Below are positions 1-7,620 of a stretch of 32,919 bases of DNA, piece by piece. Numbering within the stretch: position 1 is the stretch's first letter; every line of letters starts with the position of its first letter. Position numbers and translations under genes: made by a program. The stretch is from Nocardiopsis suaedae (lineage in GTDB: Bacteria; Actinomycetota; Actinomycetes; Streptosporangiales; Streptosporangiaceae): contig NZ_JAQFWP010000074.1 of NCBI RefSeq assembly GCF_027706745.1, positions 1 to 32,919 on the forward strand, given 5' to 3'. The notes under the pieces were generated by a model that had not been told where the DNA came from, did not search any database, and saw only the letters and a program-made list of their open reading frames with translations.

Positions 1-290
1 CCACCCTGACCACGCACACACCCGGCGGCCGACCGCGCCACCGCGAGGGCCGCCGCCCTTCGTCGTCGCCGCCATCCGCCTCGCACCCCGGCGGTCCGGC
101 GGACGGCCGGAACCCTTGAGCGGGGTACCAGCCGAGCCGCCGTCACTGAACGCTCTCCCGGTACTCCGGTGGCCTATCACCCGCTGGCCTGCCGACCTGC
201 CGGCCTGCCGACCTGCCGGCCTGCCGACCTGCCGGCCTGCTGGTCTGTGACCTGCGGCCACGGCCGAGGCCTCGCCTTCCGGCAGGCCGG
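1..290. other. Left edge, no gene recognised
   Basis: I see no convincing coding frame here. Stops interrupt the plus strand near positions 7 and 117. The flippase gene on the minus strand ends at 291, so this is its 3' flank. The only clear structure is a 16-bp tandem repeat at 186-240. No hairpin typical of a terminator stands out directly behind the flippase stop, so transcription may continue leftwards out of the window. Confidence 0.4.
186..240. repeat. 16-bp tandem repeat, about 3.4 copies
   Basis: The unit GGCCTGCCGACCTGCC is repeated exactly at 186-201, 202-217 and 218-233, with a partial copy to 240. It lies about 50 bp beyond the 3' end of the flippase gene. It is a variable-number type repeat in non-coding DNA. 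No function can be read from it. Confidence 0.85.
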
Positions 291-1877
291 TCATCCGGTG
301 GTGGCGGGGTCCGGTGTGGGCCTCCTCAGCCGCTTCGGGAGGAGGCCGTCCAGGTCGAGCACGGTGCGCATCCGCCACACCGTCGCCGTCCACCCGCTCC
401 CGCCCACCACCATGGCCAGCACCAACGACGCCCCGGTCGTCCCCAGCGCCGCCGCGCACACCGCGGGCACCGCGCCGAACCACACCAGTGCGGCACCCGC
501 GGCCGCCGCCCACCGGACGCTGAACGGGTGCACCCCCACCATCCGGTGCAGCTGGACCAGCGGCAACAGGTTGCGCACCCCGATCGCCGCCGCCCACGCC
601 AGAGCCGCGCCCACGGCCCCCAGCGGCGGGATGAGCACCGCGCACAGCACCAGGTTCGCCGCCAGCGACAGCAGGTTGTTCGCGAGGTTCCACCCGGTCC
701 GGCCCGCCATGGTGAGCAGCAGGTCGCCCATGCCCAGCGAAGCCGAGGCCATCTGCGCCACCGCGACCACCACCAGCACCCCCGTCCCGGCCGCGCCCGC
801 GTACCCCGGCCCGAACAGTTCCATCACCAGCGGGGCGTACACCACCGCCAGGAGGAACAGAGGCCAGGTCAGGCAGATCAGCCACGCCGTCGCCGACCGG
901 TACAGCCGCGCCGTGCCCGCCCGGTCGTCCACGGCCAGCATCTCCGCCAGCCGCGGCCCCGCCGCGAACTGCACCGCCTGGGTCGCGAACTGCCCGGCCA
1001 CCAGCAGCCGCGTCCCGGCGGTGAACACCGCCGCCGAAGCCGCCCCCTGCACCGCCGCCACCAGGACGATCCCCGCGCGCTGGTTCCCGATCTGCGCCAC
1101 CTGCGCCACTGACCGCGGCAGCGCGAACCCCCAGAACTCGCGCGGAGCGACGGGGGCGGGGGTCGGCCCCTCCGGGCTCGTCGCGGGGGGCGCCGCGGGG
1201 GGCGCAGCCGTACGCACCACGCGCCGCAGCCACAGCGCCGCCACCACGGCCGCAGGCAGGTACGGTCCCGCCCACGCCACTGCCAACAGCCCCGCCGAAC
1301 CGGCAGCCGCCGCCCCGAGGACCAGCAGCACCTGGCCCAGCGGGCGGCCGACCTTCTCCACGGCCGCCGTCGCCGCCATGTCGTGGTGCGCCCGGGTGGC
1401 CGCCAGCAACGCCTCCACCACCGCCGCGAACGGCAGGAACGCGGCCAGCAGCCCGAGGTACACCGCCGCCCCCGGCTCGCCCGCCAGCTCCGCCACCGGC
1501 TCGGCGAACACCGCCATCGCCGCGGCGAGCGCTACCGAGGCCGCCACCACCGGCACGAGGGCCGTGCGCAGCAGGTGCCGGGTCCGCCCGGCGGTGCCCA
1601 TCGCCCGGGTCCGCGCCAGGAAGTACACCAGCCCGTTGGCGGTTCCCAGCTGCGCCACGGCCGAGGCGATCAGGAACACCGACGTCGCCGCGAACAGCAG
1701 CCCCGCCGTCTCCTGGGAGAACCCGCGCGCCACCGCCACCACCAGGGCCAGGTTGAGCCCGGCCCCGGCGACGGCGGCCGCCATGTTCAGCGCCCCGCCC
1801 CGGGCGGTGCGGGCCACGGCCTCTGCCCCGTCCCGGCCCTCGCCTCCGCGGGTGGGTGTCGGGCTCTCGGTGGCCAT
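291..1877 (-). CDS. Wzx-like polysaccharide flippase (MOP superfamily)
   Basis: A 528-residue, strongly hydrophobic protein made of about 12-14 membrane helices joined by short charged loops. This is the size and pattern of lipid-linked oligosaccharide flippases of the MOP/polysaccharide_synt family. The N-terminus (residues 1-30) is a charged cytoplasmic tail, then helices begin at ARGGALNMAAAVAG. A Pro/Ala-rich loop (about residues 225-250) splits the two halves. The ATG at 1877 is preceded by GGAG. It is the last of five same-strand genes with Wzz-, Wzy-, kinase- and sulfotransferase-like products, so export of undecaprenyl-linked glycan repeat units across the plasma membrane is the likely role. 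It could instead be a more general MATE-fold exporter, since the substrate cannot be read from sequence. Confidence 0.8.
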   Translation of the reverse strand: MATESPTPTRGGEGRDGAEAVARTARGGALNMAAAVAGAGLNLALVVAVARGFSQETAGLLFAATSVFLIASAVAQLGTANGLVYFLARTRAMGTAGRTRHLLRTALVPVVAASVALAAAMAVFAEPVAELAGEPGAAVYLGLLAAFLPFAAVVEALLAATRAHHDMAATAAVEKVGRPLGQVLLVLGAAAAGSAGLLAVAWAGPYLPAAVVAALWLRRVVRTAAPPAAPPATSPEGPTPAPVAPREFWGFALPRSVAQVAQIGNQRAGIVLVAAVQGAASAAVFTAGTRLLVAGQFATQAVQFAAGPRLAEMLAVDDRAGTARLYRSATAWLICLTWPLFLLAVVYAPLVMELFGPGYAGAAGTGVLVVVAVAQMASASLGMGDLLLTMAGRTGWNLANNLLSLAANLVLCAVLIPPLGAVGAALAWAAAIGVRNLLPLVQLHRMVGVHPFSVRWAAAAGAALVWFGAVPAVCAAALGTTGASLVLAMVVGGSGWTATVWRMRTVLDLDGLLPKRLRRPTPDPATTG

Positions 1878-1910
1878 CGTGCTCCGCTCGGTCGTCGGTG
1901 TCGGGGCGGG

Positions 1911-1970
1911 ATCAGCGCCGATCAGCGCTGGTCAGCGCCGATCAGTGCTGGTCAGTGCTGGTCAGTGCGG
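1911..1970. repeat. Six tandem decamers, consensus RTCAGYGCYG
   Basis: Six 10-bp units run without interruption from 1911 to 1970 (for example ATCAGCGCCG, GTCAGCGCCG, GTCAGTGCTG). Read on the minus strand each unit contains TGA. Because 10 is not a multiple of 3, the array places stops in all three frames. The sulfotransferase stop (1964-1962) lies in the rightmost unit. The rest fills the gap before the flippase start at 1877. Confidence 0.85.
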
Positions 1971-3005
1971 CTCGGAGGCGTAACTGCGGGCATGGGCGGA
2001 CGCGTCCGGGCCCTCATCTCCAGTGCCGCTGTCGGGAGCGGCGTTCTCCCCTCCGGGGACACCGCCCTCCCCGCTCTCCTCGTCGACCAGCCGCAGGGGG
2101 CGCCCGGCCGACGCGGCCTCGCTCCCGCCGCCCGGTTCGCGCCATGACGGTGTGCGCCCCCACCACTCGGCCAGGCGCTCGTCGGAATCGGCGAAGGCGT
2201 CCTCCAACCGCCTCCGCAGCCGCTCGGGCAGCTCCGCCCGGGGCCGGGCGTTGTGGTGGCCGAACACCACACCCGGGCAGTGCCGCACCCCCAGGAACTC
2301 CTCGAGCTCCGGGAAGTGCCGCTCCGGTTCGGCGAAGAACCGCTCGGCGTCCACCACGAACATGCGCTCACGCCCCACGTGCCGTTCCAGCCGAAGCAGC
2401 TGGTCGATGTACCGCCCGCGCGCCACGTAGGCATGGTGCTGGTGGTGGTGGGAGCGGGCCAGGGCATCGGCCGCCAGCCGCTCCTCCTCGCCCGCGATGC
2501 GCTCATCCTCCAGGTCCAGCGCGCGCTCGAACGGCTCGGTCTCGTAGCCCCGCGCGCTTTCGTGGCTGTGCGCCGAGTACGCACGCTCGACCGGGTCCCG
2601 CAGCATCACCACCACCTTCGCCTCGGGCAGGTCCGCGGCGATCCGCTCCGCGCACAGAGGGTGGAACAGGTAGTAGGGGCTGGACTCGCCCACCACGCCG
2701 CCCGCGCCCCCGGCGGCCGCCCGCACGCTGCGGCGCATCGGGAACCGGCTCCGGTACCAGTCCGTGCCGCGCCCGTAGGCGGTGTCGAAGAAGTGCACCC
2801 CCTTGCGCAGCGTGGGACCGAGCACCTGCGGGTGCTGCATGAGCGCCTTGTACAGGGTGGTGGTGCCGCAGCGCTGCGCGCCGGCGATGAGGAAGTCCGG
2901 CAGTGCCCGGGAGCGGCGGCTCACATGGCCGGCCAGGTCGGCGGCGGAGAGCGCGGCGTTCTTCAGGGGGGTCGGAACGGTCCGTCCGGCCATAGACAAG
3001 CGCAT
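1962..3005 (-). CDS. PAPS-dependent sulfotransferase
   Basis: A 347-residue protein of the sulfotransferase family, which moves a sulfuryl group from PAPS to a hydroxyl or amine, often on a carbohydrate. The 5'-phosphosulfate loop is at residues 38-52 (FLIAGAQRCGTTTLY). The family KxxHFF element follows at 68-73 (KGVHFF). The 3'-phosphate site is at 136-146 (RDPVERAYSAH). The C-terminal 60 residues are Gly/Glu/Asp-rich and probably disordered. I chose the ATG at 3005 because GAGG lies 6 nt upstream; an upstream in-frame start at 3047 is less likely. It sits 124 bp after the kinase gene and 84 bp before the flippase gene, suggesting that it decorates the glycan made by this locus. The acceptor is unknown. 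Confidence 0.85.
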   Translation of the reverse strand: MRLSMAGRTVPTPLKNAALSAADLAGHVSRRSRALPDFLIAGAQRCGTTTLYKALMQHPQVLGPTLRKGVHFFDTAYGRGTDWYRSRFPMRRSVRAAAGGAGGVVGESSPYYLFHPLCAERIAADLPEAKVVVMLRDPVERAYSAHSHESARGYETEPFERALDLEDERIAGEEERLAADALARSHHHQHHAYVARGRYIDQLLRLERHVGRERMFVVDAERFFAEPERHFPELEEFLGVRHCPGVVFGHHNARPRAELPERLRRRLEDAFADSDERLAEWWGRTPSWREPGGGSEAASAGRPLRLVDEESGEGGVPGGENAAPDSGTGDEGPDASAHARSYASEPH

Positions 3006-3129
3006 GGGTGTCCTCACGTGGTCGGGATGGCGCCCCGCGTGGGGCACGGGGTCGGGCGGCCGGAGCGGGCGGGCCGATGCGGGTGCGGGTGCGGGGCCGA
3101 CGGCGCTCCGGGGCGGCGCCGTCCGGCGG

Positions 3130-4368
3130 TCATCTACGGGGTCCGGACTCGTGCGCCGCGCGCTCGCCGAGCCCCTCCAAAGCGGGCAGGAGCCAGTCGT
3201 CGACGGCCGCGAGCGGGCTCCCGGCCTCGTCCTGGCGGTCCTGGAGGTAGCGGGTGGCCAGGTCGACCAGGTACAGCGCCATCACCACCGGCACCGCCTG
3301 CGGGCGCAGCCCCGCCTCGGCCACCAGCGGGTCGCACAGCAGCCGGGCGCCGCTGTCCAGCCACCTCTGCACCCCCGCCTGCACGCCTCCCTGCACGCAC
3401 TCGTTGAGCTCGTAGTGCAGCGCGTCCATGCCCAGCGGGACCCCCGACTCCAGGCGCTCCCAATCCCACACGAACGCCCGGCGCGGTGTCCCGGCGATGT
3501 TCCACCGGGTCAGGTCGCCGTGCCAGGCGCCGAACGGGAGCCGCACGTCCGGCAGCGACTCCAAGGCCTTGCGCAGCCGCGGCGCCTCCGGCCGCCCGGC
3601 CAGCGCGTCGATGCGCCGCTCCAGGTGGGCCCAGTAGGGGCCGGTGCGCAGCTCCCCTTCGGCGATCCCGTCCACGGCGGCGATCTGCAGCACGCAGCGC
3701 AGCAGCTGCCGCCGGGTGGGCCGGTCGGTCTGGTCGCCGACCGGCAAGGCCTCCTGCACCAGCAGCGGCCGGCCGTTCCACTCGCCCTCGTACATCAGCC
3801 GCGGCACGGTGACGTCGGGCAGGTGGGCCTCGGCCAGCCGTCTCAGCGCCCGGGTCTCGGCCCGGACCAGGCGCGAGGTGAGCTCGTTGACGCCCACCTT
3901 GGCGTAGCCCACCGCCCGGCCCGCGGGGGTGAGCAGCAGCAGGACCGGTTTGCGGTTGGCGCGTGGCGGCCCCACGTGTATGGCGATGACCACGTCCCGG
4001 TCCAGGGCGGCGCCCAGGGCGTGCTCGATGGTGTGGCCGGTGCCCACGTGCAGGCGGTCGCGCAGCAGCAGCGGCGCCACCCCGCTGGCGAAGGCGGTGG
4101 TGAGCAGGGCGGCCCGGACCCGCTCGCGGAAGGAGTGGCGCTGGGCGAAGGCGGCGATGCCGCGCGCCGCCGCGTACCGGTTGGTGACAGGCAGGATCAC
4201 CCGAGGATTGTGCGCGGACGGGACCGGAAGGTATTCGCGCACGTGCGCCGCGGGGTGCTCGGGCGCGGGCACGCGTCTGCCCGCGCATTCGGCGCCGCGC
4301 CCCAGAAGCCCCCCGCAGGGCCAGAGCACCTCGGCCAGGTCCGTCAGATAGGTGGTCTCCCCGTTCAC
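3130..4368 (-). CDS. APH-fold phosphotransferase (kinase-like)
   Basis: A 412-residue protein with a C-terminal aminoglycoside-phosphotransferase (APH/choline kinase) fold. The catalytic loop is HGDLTRWN at 283-290. The metal-binding Asp is in WDWE at 301-304. The likely nucleotide-binding Lys is K157 (YAKVG), with E171 in the following helix. The first 120 residues have no recognised domain. The start is the GTG at 4368, overlapping the stop of the upstream polymerase gene by 4 bases (GTGA), so the two are probably coupled. APH relatives phosphorylate small sugars, amino alcohols or antibiotics. In this setting a sugar or glycan-intermediate substrate is more likely than drug resistance, but this is inference. 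Confidence 0.75.
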   Translation of the reverse strand: MNGETTYLTDLAEVLWPCGGLLGRGAECAGRRVPAPEHPAAHVREYLPVPSAHNPRVILPVTNRYAAARGIAAFAQRHSFRERVRAALLTTAFASGVAPLLLRDRLHVGTGHTIEHALGAALDRDVVIAIHVGPPRANRKPVLLLLTPAGRAVGYAKVGVNELTSRLVRAETRALRRLAEAHLPDVTVPRLMYEGEWNGRPLLVQEALPVGDQTDRPTRRQLLRCVLQIAAVDGIAEGELRTGPYWAHLERRIDALAGRPEAPRLRKALESLPDVRLPFGAWHGDLTRWNIAGTPRRAFVWDWERLESGVPLGMDALHYELNECVQGGVQAGVQRWLDSGARLLCDPLVAEAGLRPQAVPVVMALYLVDLATRYLQDRQDEAGSPLAAVDDWLLPALEGLGERAAHESGPRR

Positions 4369-5783
4369 CGCGCGACACCCCCCGCCGCCGTCGCAGGTAC
4401 GGCACCGGGGGCCCGCCGCCAGAGCAGTGCGATGCCGGTCATCGTGACCGCCAGCGGTGCCGTCAGCGCGACATAGAAGAACATGTACCAGAAGAGCAGG
4501 AGGATCGATAGAAGGGCGGCGGACCCCACCGCGTCCCGTTCCCCCCGGTGGCGCCAGGCGGCCGCGGCGAAGAAGCCGAGGAACAGCCCGGTGCCCACCC
4601 ACCCGTTGGAGATGAGCGTCAGCCAGAACTGGCCGTTGTTGCCGATGGTGTGGTTGCCGCAGCCCGGGCACTCGGGGGAGGAGCCGATCGCGATCGAGTC
4701 CGAGCTGCCCAGCATGTCGCGGGTGGTGCCCCAGCCCAGCACCGGCGACTGGGCGGCGGCGTCGAGGGCGGCCCAGCTGGTGGCGGCCCGGCCGTCGTCG
4801 CTGTGCGGGTTGCCGATGCGTTCGGTGACCACGTCCATCAGGGGCGAGGCGGCCAGCGCGGCGCACAGCCCCGCGGCCGCCAGCACACCGGTGAGCGCGG
4901 CGGCGGCCCGGCCCGACCGCACCAGCTGCACCAGCGCGAACACGGCGGTCAGCGCCAGCCCCACCCACAGGGCCCGGTTCAGCGAGTGGACGATGGGCAG
5001 GCAGGACACCGCCACCGCCGCCAGGCCGACCCAGCGGCGCCACCCGCCCCGTCCGCCGCCGGTGAGGATCCACCCCGCCGCCAGCCAGGGCAGCAGCAGC
5101 GACAGCATGTTGCCCCACGTGTTGGTGTAGGGCCACGGTGCCTTGGGCCGCGCCGTCTCGTACCCCAGGACGTCGTCCATGACCTGGGACGACGATGGGT
5201 GGATGAGGGCCTGCACGTAGGAGTCGGAGGCCACGCCCGCGGGCAGCAGCGCCTCCAGCGGCGAGGTGAACCCGAAGTGGGGGGCGGCCATGCCGAGTAG
5301 GCCCCCGGCCGCCGTCGCGAGGAACAGCCACCCGAGCGCGCGGGCGATCCGGGAGTCCGACAGCTCGTCGCGGCCGGTGTTGCCGATGTAGAGCAGCAGC
5401 ACCGTCAGCGCCAGGTAGTGGCCGAGCCGCACCAGCGCCCCGAGCACGCCGCCGGACCCGGGCAGGGTGCCGTCCGGCACCATCCCGATCAGCGCGATCC
5501 CGGCGGCCGCCCACAGCAGGAACAGCGCCCACAGCCCGAACCCGGGCGGCAGCCGGAGGCCGTGTTCGCGGTGGCGGCGCAGCAGCGCCGCGGCCATGGG
5601 CACGGCGAACACCCAGAAGGCGAAGGGGCCCAGCCCCAGCGCCCACCAGAGCGGGTATCCGGCGAACAGCCAGATGACCGGCCACCCCGGCGCGAAGAGC
5701 CGGGAGGCGAGCGGACCGGCGGCCGGCCCCGCCGCCGCCCCGCCTCCGGGCGGTCCGGCACCCGACCGGATCGAGGCCCCCAT
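4365..5783 (-). CDS. Wzy-like O-antigen ligase/polymerase family membrane protein
   Basis: A 472-residue multi-spanning protein with about 10-12 hydrophobic helices and one long polar extracytoplasmic loop in the C-terminal half, containing RAATSWAALDAAAQSPVLGWG. This R...W..AL....P..G.G arrangement is typical of the Wzy_C/O-antigen ligase family, which joins lipid-linked repeat units into polymer outside the membrane. The loop also has a CPGCGNH element, possibly a disulfide. The ATG at 5783 shares its A with the stop of the Wzz-like gene (TGATG). The 3' end overlaps the kinase gene by 4 bases. Polymerase and ligase functions cannot be told apart from sequence. Next to a Wzz-like gene and a flippase, polymerase is favoured. 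Confidence 0.8.
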   Translation of the reverse strand: MGASIRSGAGPPGGGAAAGPAAGPLASRLFAPGWPVIWLFAGYPLWWALGLGPFAFWVFAVPMAAALLRRHREHGLRLPPGFGLWALFLLWAAAGIALIGMVPDGTLPGSGGVLGALVRLGHYLALTVLLLYIGNTGRDELSDSRIARALGWLFLATAAGGLLGMAAPHFGFTSPLEALLPAGVASDSYVQALIHPSSSQVMDDVLGYETARPKAPWPYTNTWGNMLSLLLPWLAAGWILTGGGRGGWRRWVGLAAVAVSCLPIVHSLNRALWVGLALTAVFALVQLVRSGRAAAALTGVLAAAGLCAALAASPLMDVVTERIGNPHSDDGRAATSWAALDAAAQSPVLGWGTTRDMLGSSDSIAIGSSPECPGCGNHTIGNNGQFWLTLISNGWVGTGLFLGFFAAAAWRHRGERDAVGSAALLSILLLFWYMFFYVALTAPLAVTMTGIALLWRRAPGAVPATAAGGVAR

Positions 5784-6763
5784 CAGCGGCGCGCCCCTGC
5801 CTCGGCGGGCTCCTCCTCGCGGGACCGGTCCGCCGACGCGCGGTCGGCGCCGCCCTCTTCCGGAGCCGCCTCCTGCGCCGCGTCCTCGACGACCGCCTCT
5901 TGCGCCGCCTCGGGCGCCGCGTCCTCGACGACCGCCTCCTGAGCGGCCGCGGTCGCCCCGCCGCGCGCACGGGCCCTGCGCTCCAGGGCGAACGCCGCGC
6001 CCGCGCCGACGGCCAGCCCCAGCACGCCGCCGCCCGCCAGCCACACCACCGGCTGCGGTGACGCCGGGGCGTCCGGCAGCGCGGCGGGGGTGAGCACCTG
6101 TCCGGGGATCAGCGACGCCTTGGCCGCGGTCAACGGCCCGGTCTCGGCGTTGAGGTCGGAGATCTCGCTCTGCACCGCCTCCAGCCGCGCCTCGGCCCGC
6201 GCCCGTTTGGCGGCGCCGCCCTTGGCGGCGTCCTCGGCCAATTCCTCCATCTCCTCGGTGCGGGCCTCGGTCTGCTCCTCCAGAGCGGCCAGCCGGGCGT
6301 CGATCAGCTCGCCCACCCGGGCGCTCCGGTCGGCCAGGTAGGCGTCGGAGAAGGCGGTGGCGCCGTCGCGCGCCGCCTCCGGGGTCGGGGCGGTGTAGGA
6401 GATCTCCAGCACGCTGCTGTTGGGCGGGACCTCCACCTCCACCCGCTCGCGCATCGCGCCCGGGTCCGTCCCGCCGATCTCCCGGTTGGCGGCCGAGGCG
6501 ACCCGGGCCGAGGCCACCACCTGGGCCTCGGTGTCCAGGTTGACCTCCCCGTTGGTGCGCCCGGACAGCTCGCCGGTGAGCTCGGCGACCCCGGTCGGGC
6601 GCACCTGGACCGCCGTGGTCGCGGTGTAGGCGCTGGGCACCAGGACGAGCCCGGCCCCCGCGAGCGCCAGCCCGGCGGCGGTGGCGGCGGCCACCGCCGT
6701 CCAGCGTCGGCGCAGGGTCTGGGCGCAGTCCCTCAGGTCCGGTCCGGCGGCGGAGCTCTCCAT
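5783..6763 (-). CDS. Wzz-like polysaccharide chain-length regulator
   Basis: A 326-residue protein with the layout of a polysaccharide co-polymerase. There is a short cytoplasmic head, a first membrane helix at about 21-43, an extracytoplasmic domain with a predicted coiled coil at about 145-205 (repeated E/A/R heptad-like pattern), a Pro-rich stretch (ALPDAPASPQP) and a second helix at about 239-260. No Walker motifs follow the second helix, so no BY-kinase is fused. The cytoplasmic tail contains two copies of an AQEAVVEDAA unit. The ATG at 6763 has AAGGA upstream, at a wide spacing of about 12 nt. It is the first gene of the polysaccharide set and is read away from the Pro-rich gene on the other strand. 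Its role would be to set polymer length with the Wzy-like protein encoded next. Confidence 0.8.
   Translation of the reverse strand: MESSAAGPDLRDCAQTLRRRWTAVAAATAAGLALAGAGLVLVPSAYTATTAVQVRPTGVAELTGELSGRTNGEVNLDTEAQVVASARVASAANREIGGTDPGAMRERVEVEVPPNSSVLEISYTAPTPEAARDGATAFSDAYLADRSARVGELIDARLAALEEQTEARTEEMEELAEDAAKGGAAKRARAEARLEAVQSEISDLNAETGPLTAAKASLIPGQVLTPAALPDAPASPQPVVWLAGGGVLGLAVGAGAAFALERRARARGGATAAAQEAVVEDAAPEAAQEAVVEDAAQEAAPEEGGADRASADRSREEEPAEAGARR
5875..5938. repeat. 25-bp direct repeat inside the Wzz-like gene
   Basis: The same 25 bases occur at 5875-5899 and 5914-5938, 39 bp (13 codons) apart. They encode the duplicated EAVVEDAA segment of the acidic cytoplasmic tail. The spacing keeps the frame, so copy gain or loss would change tail length without breaking the gene. 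Confidence 0.8.
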
Positions 6764-6786
6764 GCGGCCCTGGTCCTTCCTTGACT

Positions 6787-6798
6787 ACCACTAGTGGT
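6787..6798. promoter_or_regulatory. 12-bp palindrome in an A+T-rich pocket, possible operator
   Basis: ACCACTAGTGGT is a perfect dyad lying 24 bp upstream of the Wzz-like start, inside the only clearly A+T-rich stretch of this area (about 6780-6830). This stretch separates the divergent Wzz-like and Pro-rich genes. A repressor site controlling the polysaccharide set would fit. I could not place convincing -35/-10 boxes beside it. Confidence 0.35.
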
Positions 6799-6893
6799 GA
6801 ATTTTCGAATACCTAGAGTAGTCGTTTTCGGGCTGTGGGGAGGGGAGCTCCGCGCGTGATTCGAGGACAACCGAAACCGGTGGCCCCCATGGC

Positions 6894-7614
6894 GTGTCCC
6901 GGAACGCCCTCCGGCCCTCCCGGAACGCCCTCCCGGAACGCCGAAGGGGGCCGCCGCGGACGTCCGCGGCGGCCCCCTTCGGCGCCCCGGCGGCACCGGC
7001 CCGGCGGGGCCGACGGCCGCAGGGGCCTCCGACCCCGCCTCCGGGCGCACCGCCCGGCGCGCCACAGGGCGCACCGCAGGGCCCACCGCCCGGCGGCCCT
7101 CAGCGGCCGCCCCAGGGCCCGCCGCAGGCACCGCCGCACGGCGCACCGCCGGGTCCGCCGCACGGAGCCCCCCAGGGGCCACCGCCCGGTGGGCCCCAGG
7201 GGCCGCCCGCTCCCCCCCCGCCGGGCGCCGGGGCGCCGAACGCCCCCGCCGGCCCACCCCCTCCCCCGCAGCCGCCGCACGACCCCGGTGCACCGCTCCA
7301 GGGCCGCGTGGGCGGACCGGGGCCGGTGTCCGACACGGGTGACGAACCCCTCGTCGTGGACGACGAGGCCACCCAGACCATCGGCGCCGTCCCCGACGAC
7401 GGCTCCTCCGCGGCCGCGCCTGGGCCCTCCGACGAGTTCGGCGGGCGCCCGATGTTCCGCGACGAGTCCCCGAACCCGGGCGGGACCACCGCCGAGATCG
7501 ACCTCTCCGAGATGGACGACCTGGACCCCGCCCGGCGACGGTTCGGACCTGGAGGAGGTCGCCCCCGGGTTCGTCGAGTCCACCCTGGGCTCCCTGGCCG
7601 ACCAGGTCGCCTGA
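6894..7614 (+). pseudogene. Pro/Gly-rich protein gene with a +1 frameshift near its 3' end
   Basis: This is the only plausible plus-strand gene. From a possible GTG at 6894 the frame encodes an Arg/Pro-rich start, then GAPPGAPQGAPQGPPPGG-type repeats (about 7035-7290), then an acidic, ordinary-looking tail (DDEATQTIGAVPDD; AEIDLSEMDDLDPA) up to about 7532. There the sense shifts by one base: the next frame continues GDGSDLEEVAPGF and VESTLGSLADQVA to the TGA at 7612-7614. Removing one C from the run at 7526-7533 joins the two into one open frame. A strong hairpin starts 6 nt after that stop. No family is recognised. The 5' end is uncertain because it overlaps a 46-bp palindrome. It is either a decaying gene or a sequence error in a C-run. 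Confidence 0.55.
6939..6984. repeat. Perfect 46-bp palindrome without spacer
   Basis: The two 23-base arms, 6939-6961 and 6962-6984, are exact reverse complements with no loop. The centre is GGACGTCC, flanked by GGGGGCCGCCGC and its complement. It overlaps the presumed start of the Pro-rich gene. The flank 6896-6940 holds three copies of CCCGGAACGCC. As RNA it would be a very stable hairpin (a terminator on either strand); as DNA it could extrude a cruciform. Confidence 0.9.
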
Positions 7615-7620
7615 CACTGC

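Noticed and set aside
186-240. Tandem repeat as a CRISPR array
   Set aside because: The 16-bp units abut with no spacers, and no cas genes are present.
169-1983. 604-codon plus-strand open frame
   Set aside because: It lies opposite the flippase gene, is Ala/Thr/Ser-rich with no domain, and runs through tandem repeats. It is an open antisense frame caused by high G+C content.
3130-4368. APH-fold kinase as an aminoglycoside-resistance gene
   Set aside because: It is coupled to a polysaccharide polymerase gene and has a long unrelated N-terminus. Context favours a glycan-related substrate, though resistance is not excluded.
3130-5970. 946-codon minus-strand frame covering the kinase and more
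   Set aside because: Only the last 412 codons match a kinase; the rest overlaps the polymerase gene out of frame. The GTG at 4368 fits the coupled start.
4365-6791. 808-codon minus-strand frame extending the polymerase gene upstream
   Set aside because: The upstream half overlaps the Wzz-like gene out of frame. The ATG at 5783, overlapping the Wzz-like stop, is the real start.
6939-6984. Palindrome as a transposon end or attachment site
   Set aside because: No transposase, integrase or target-site duplication is visible nearby, so I report it only as a palindrome.
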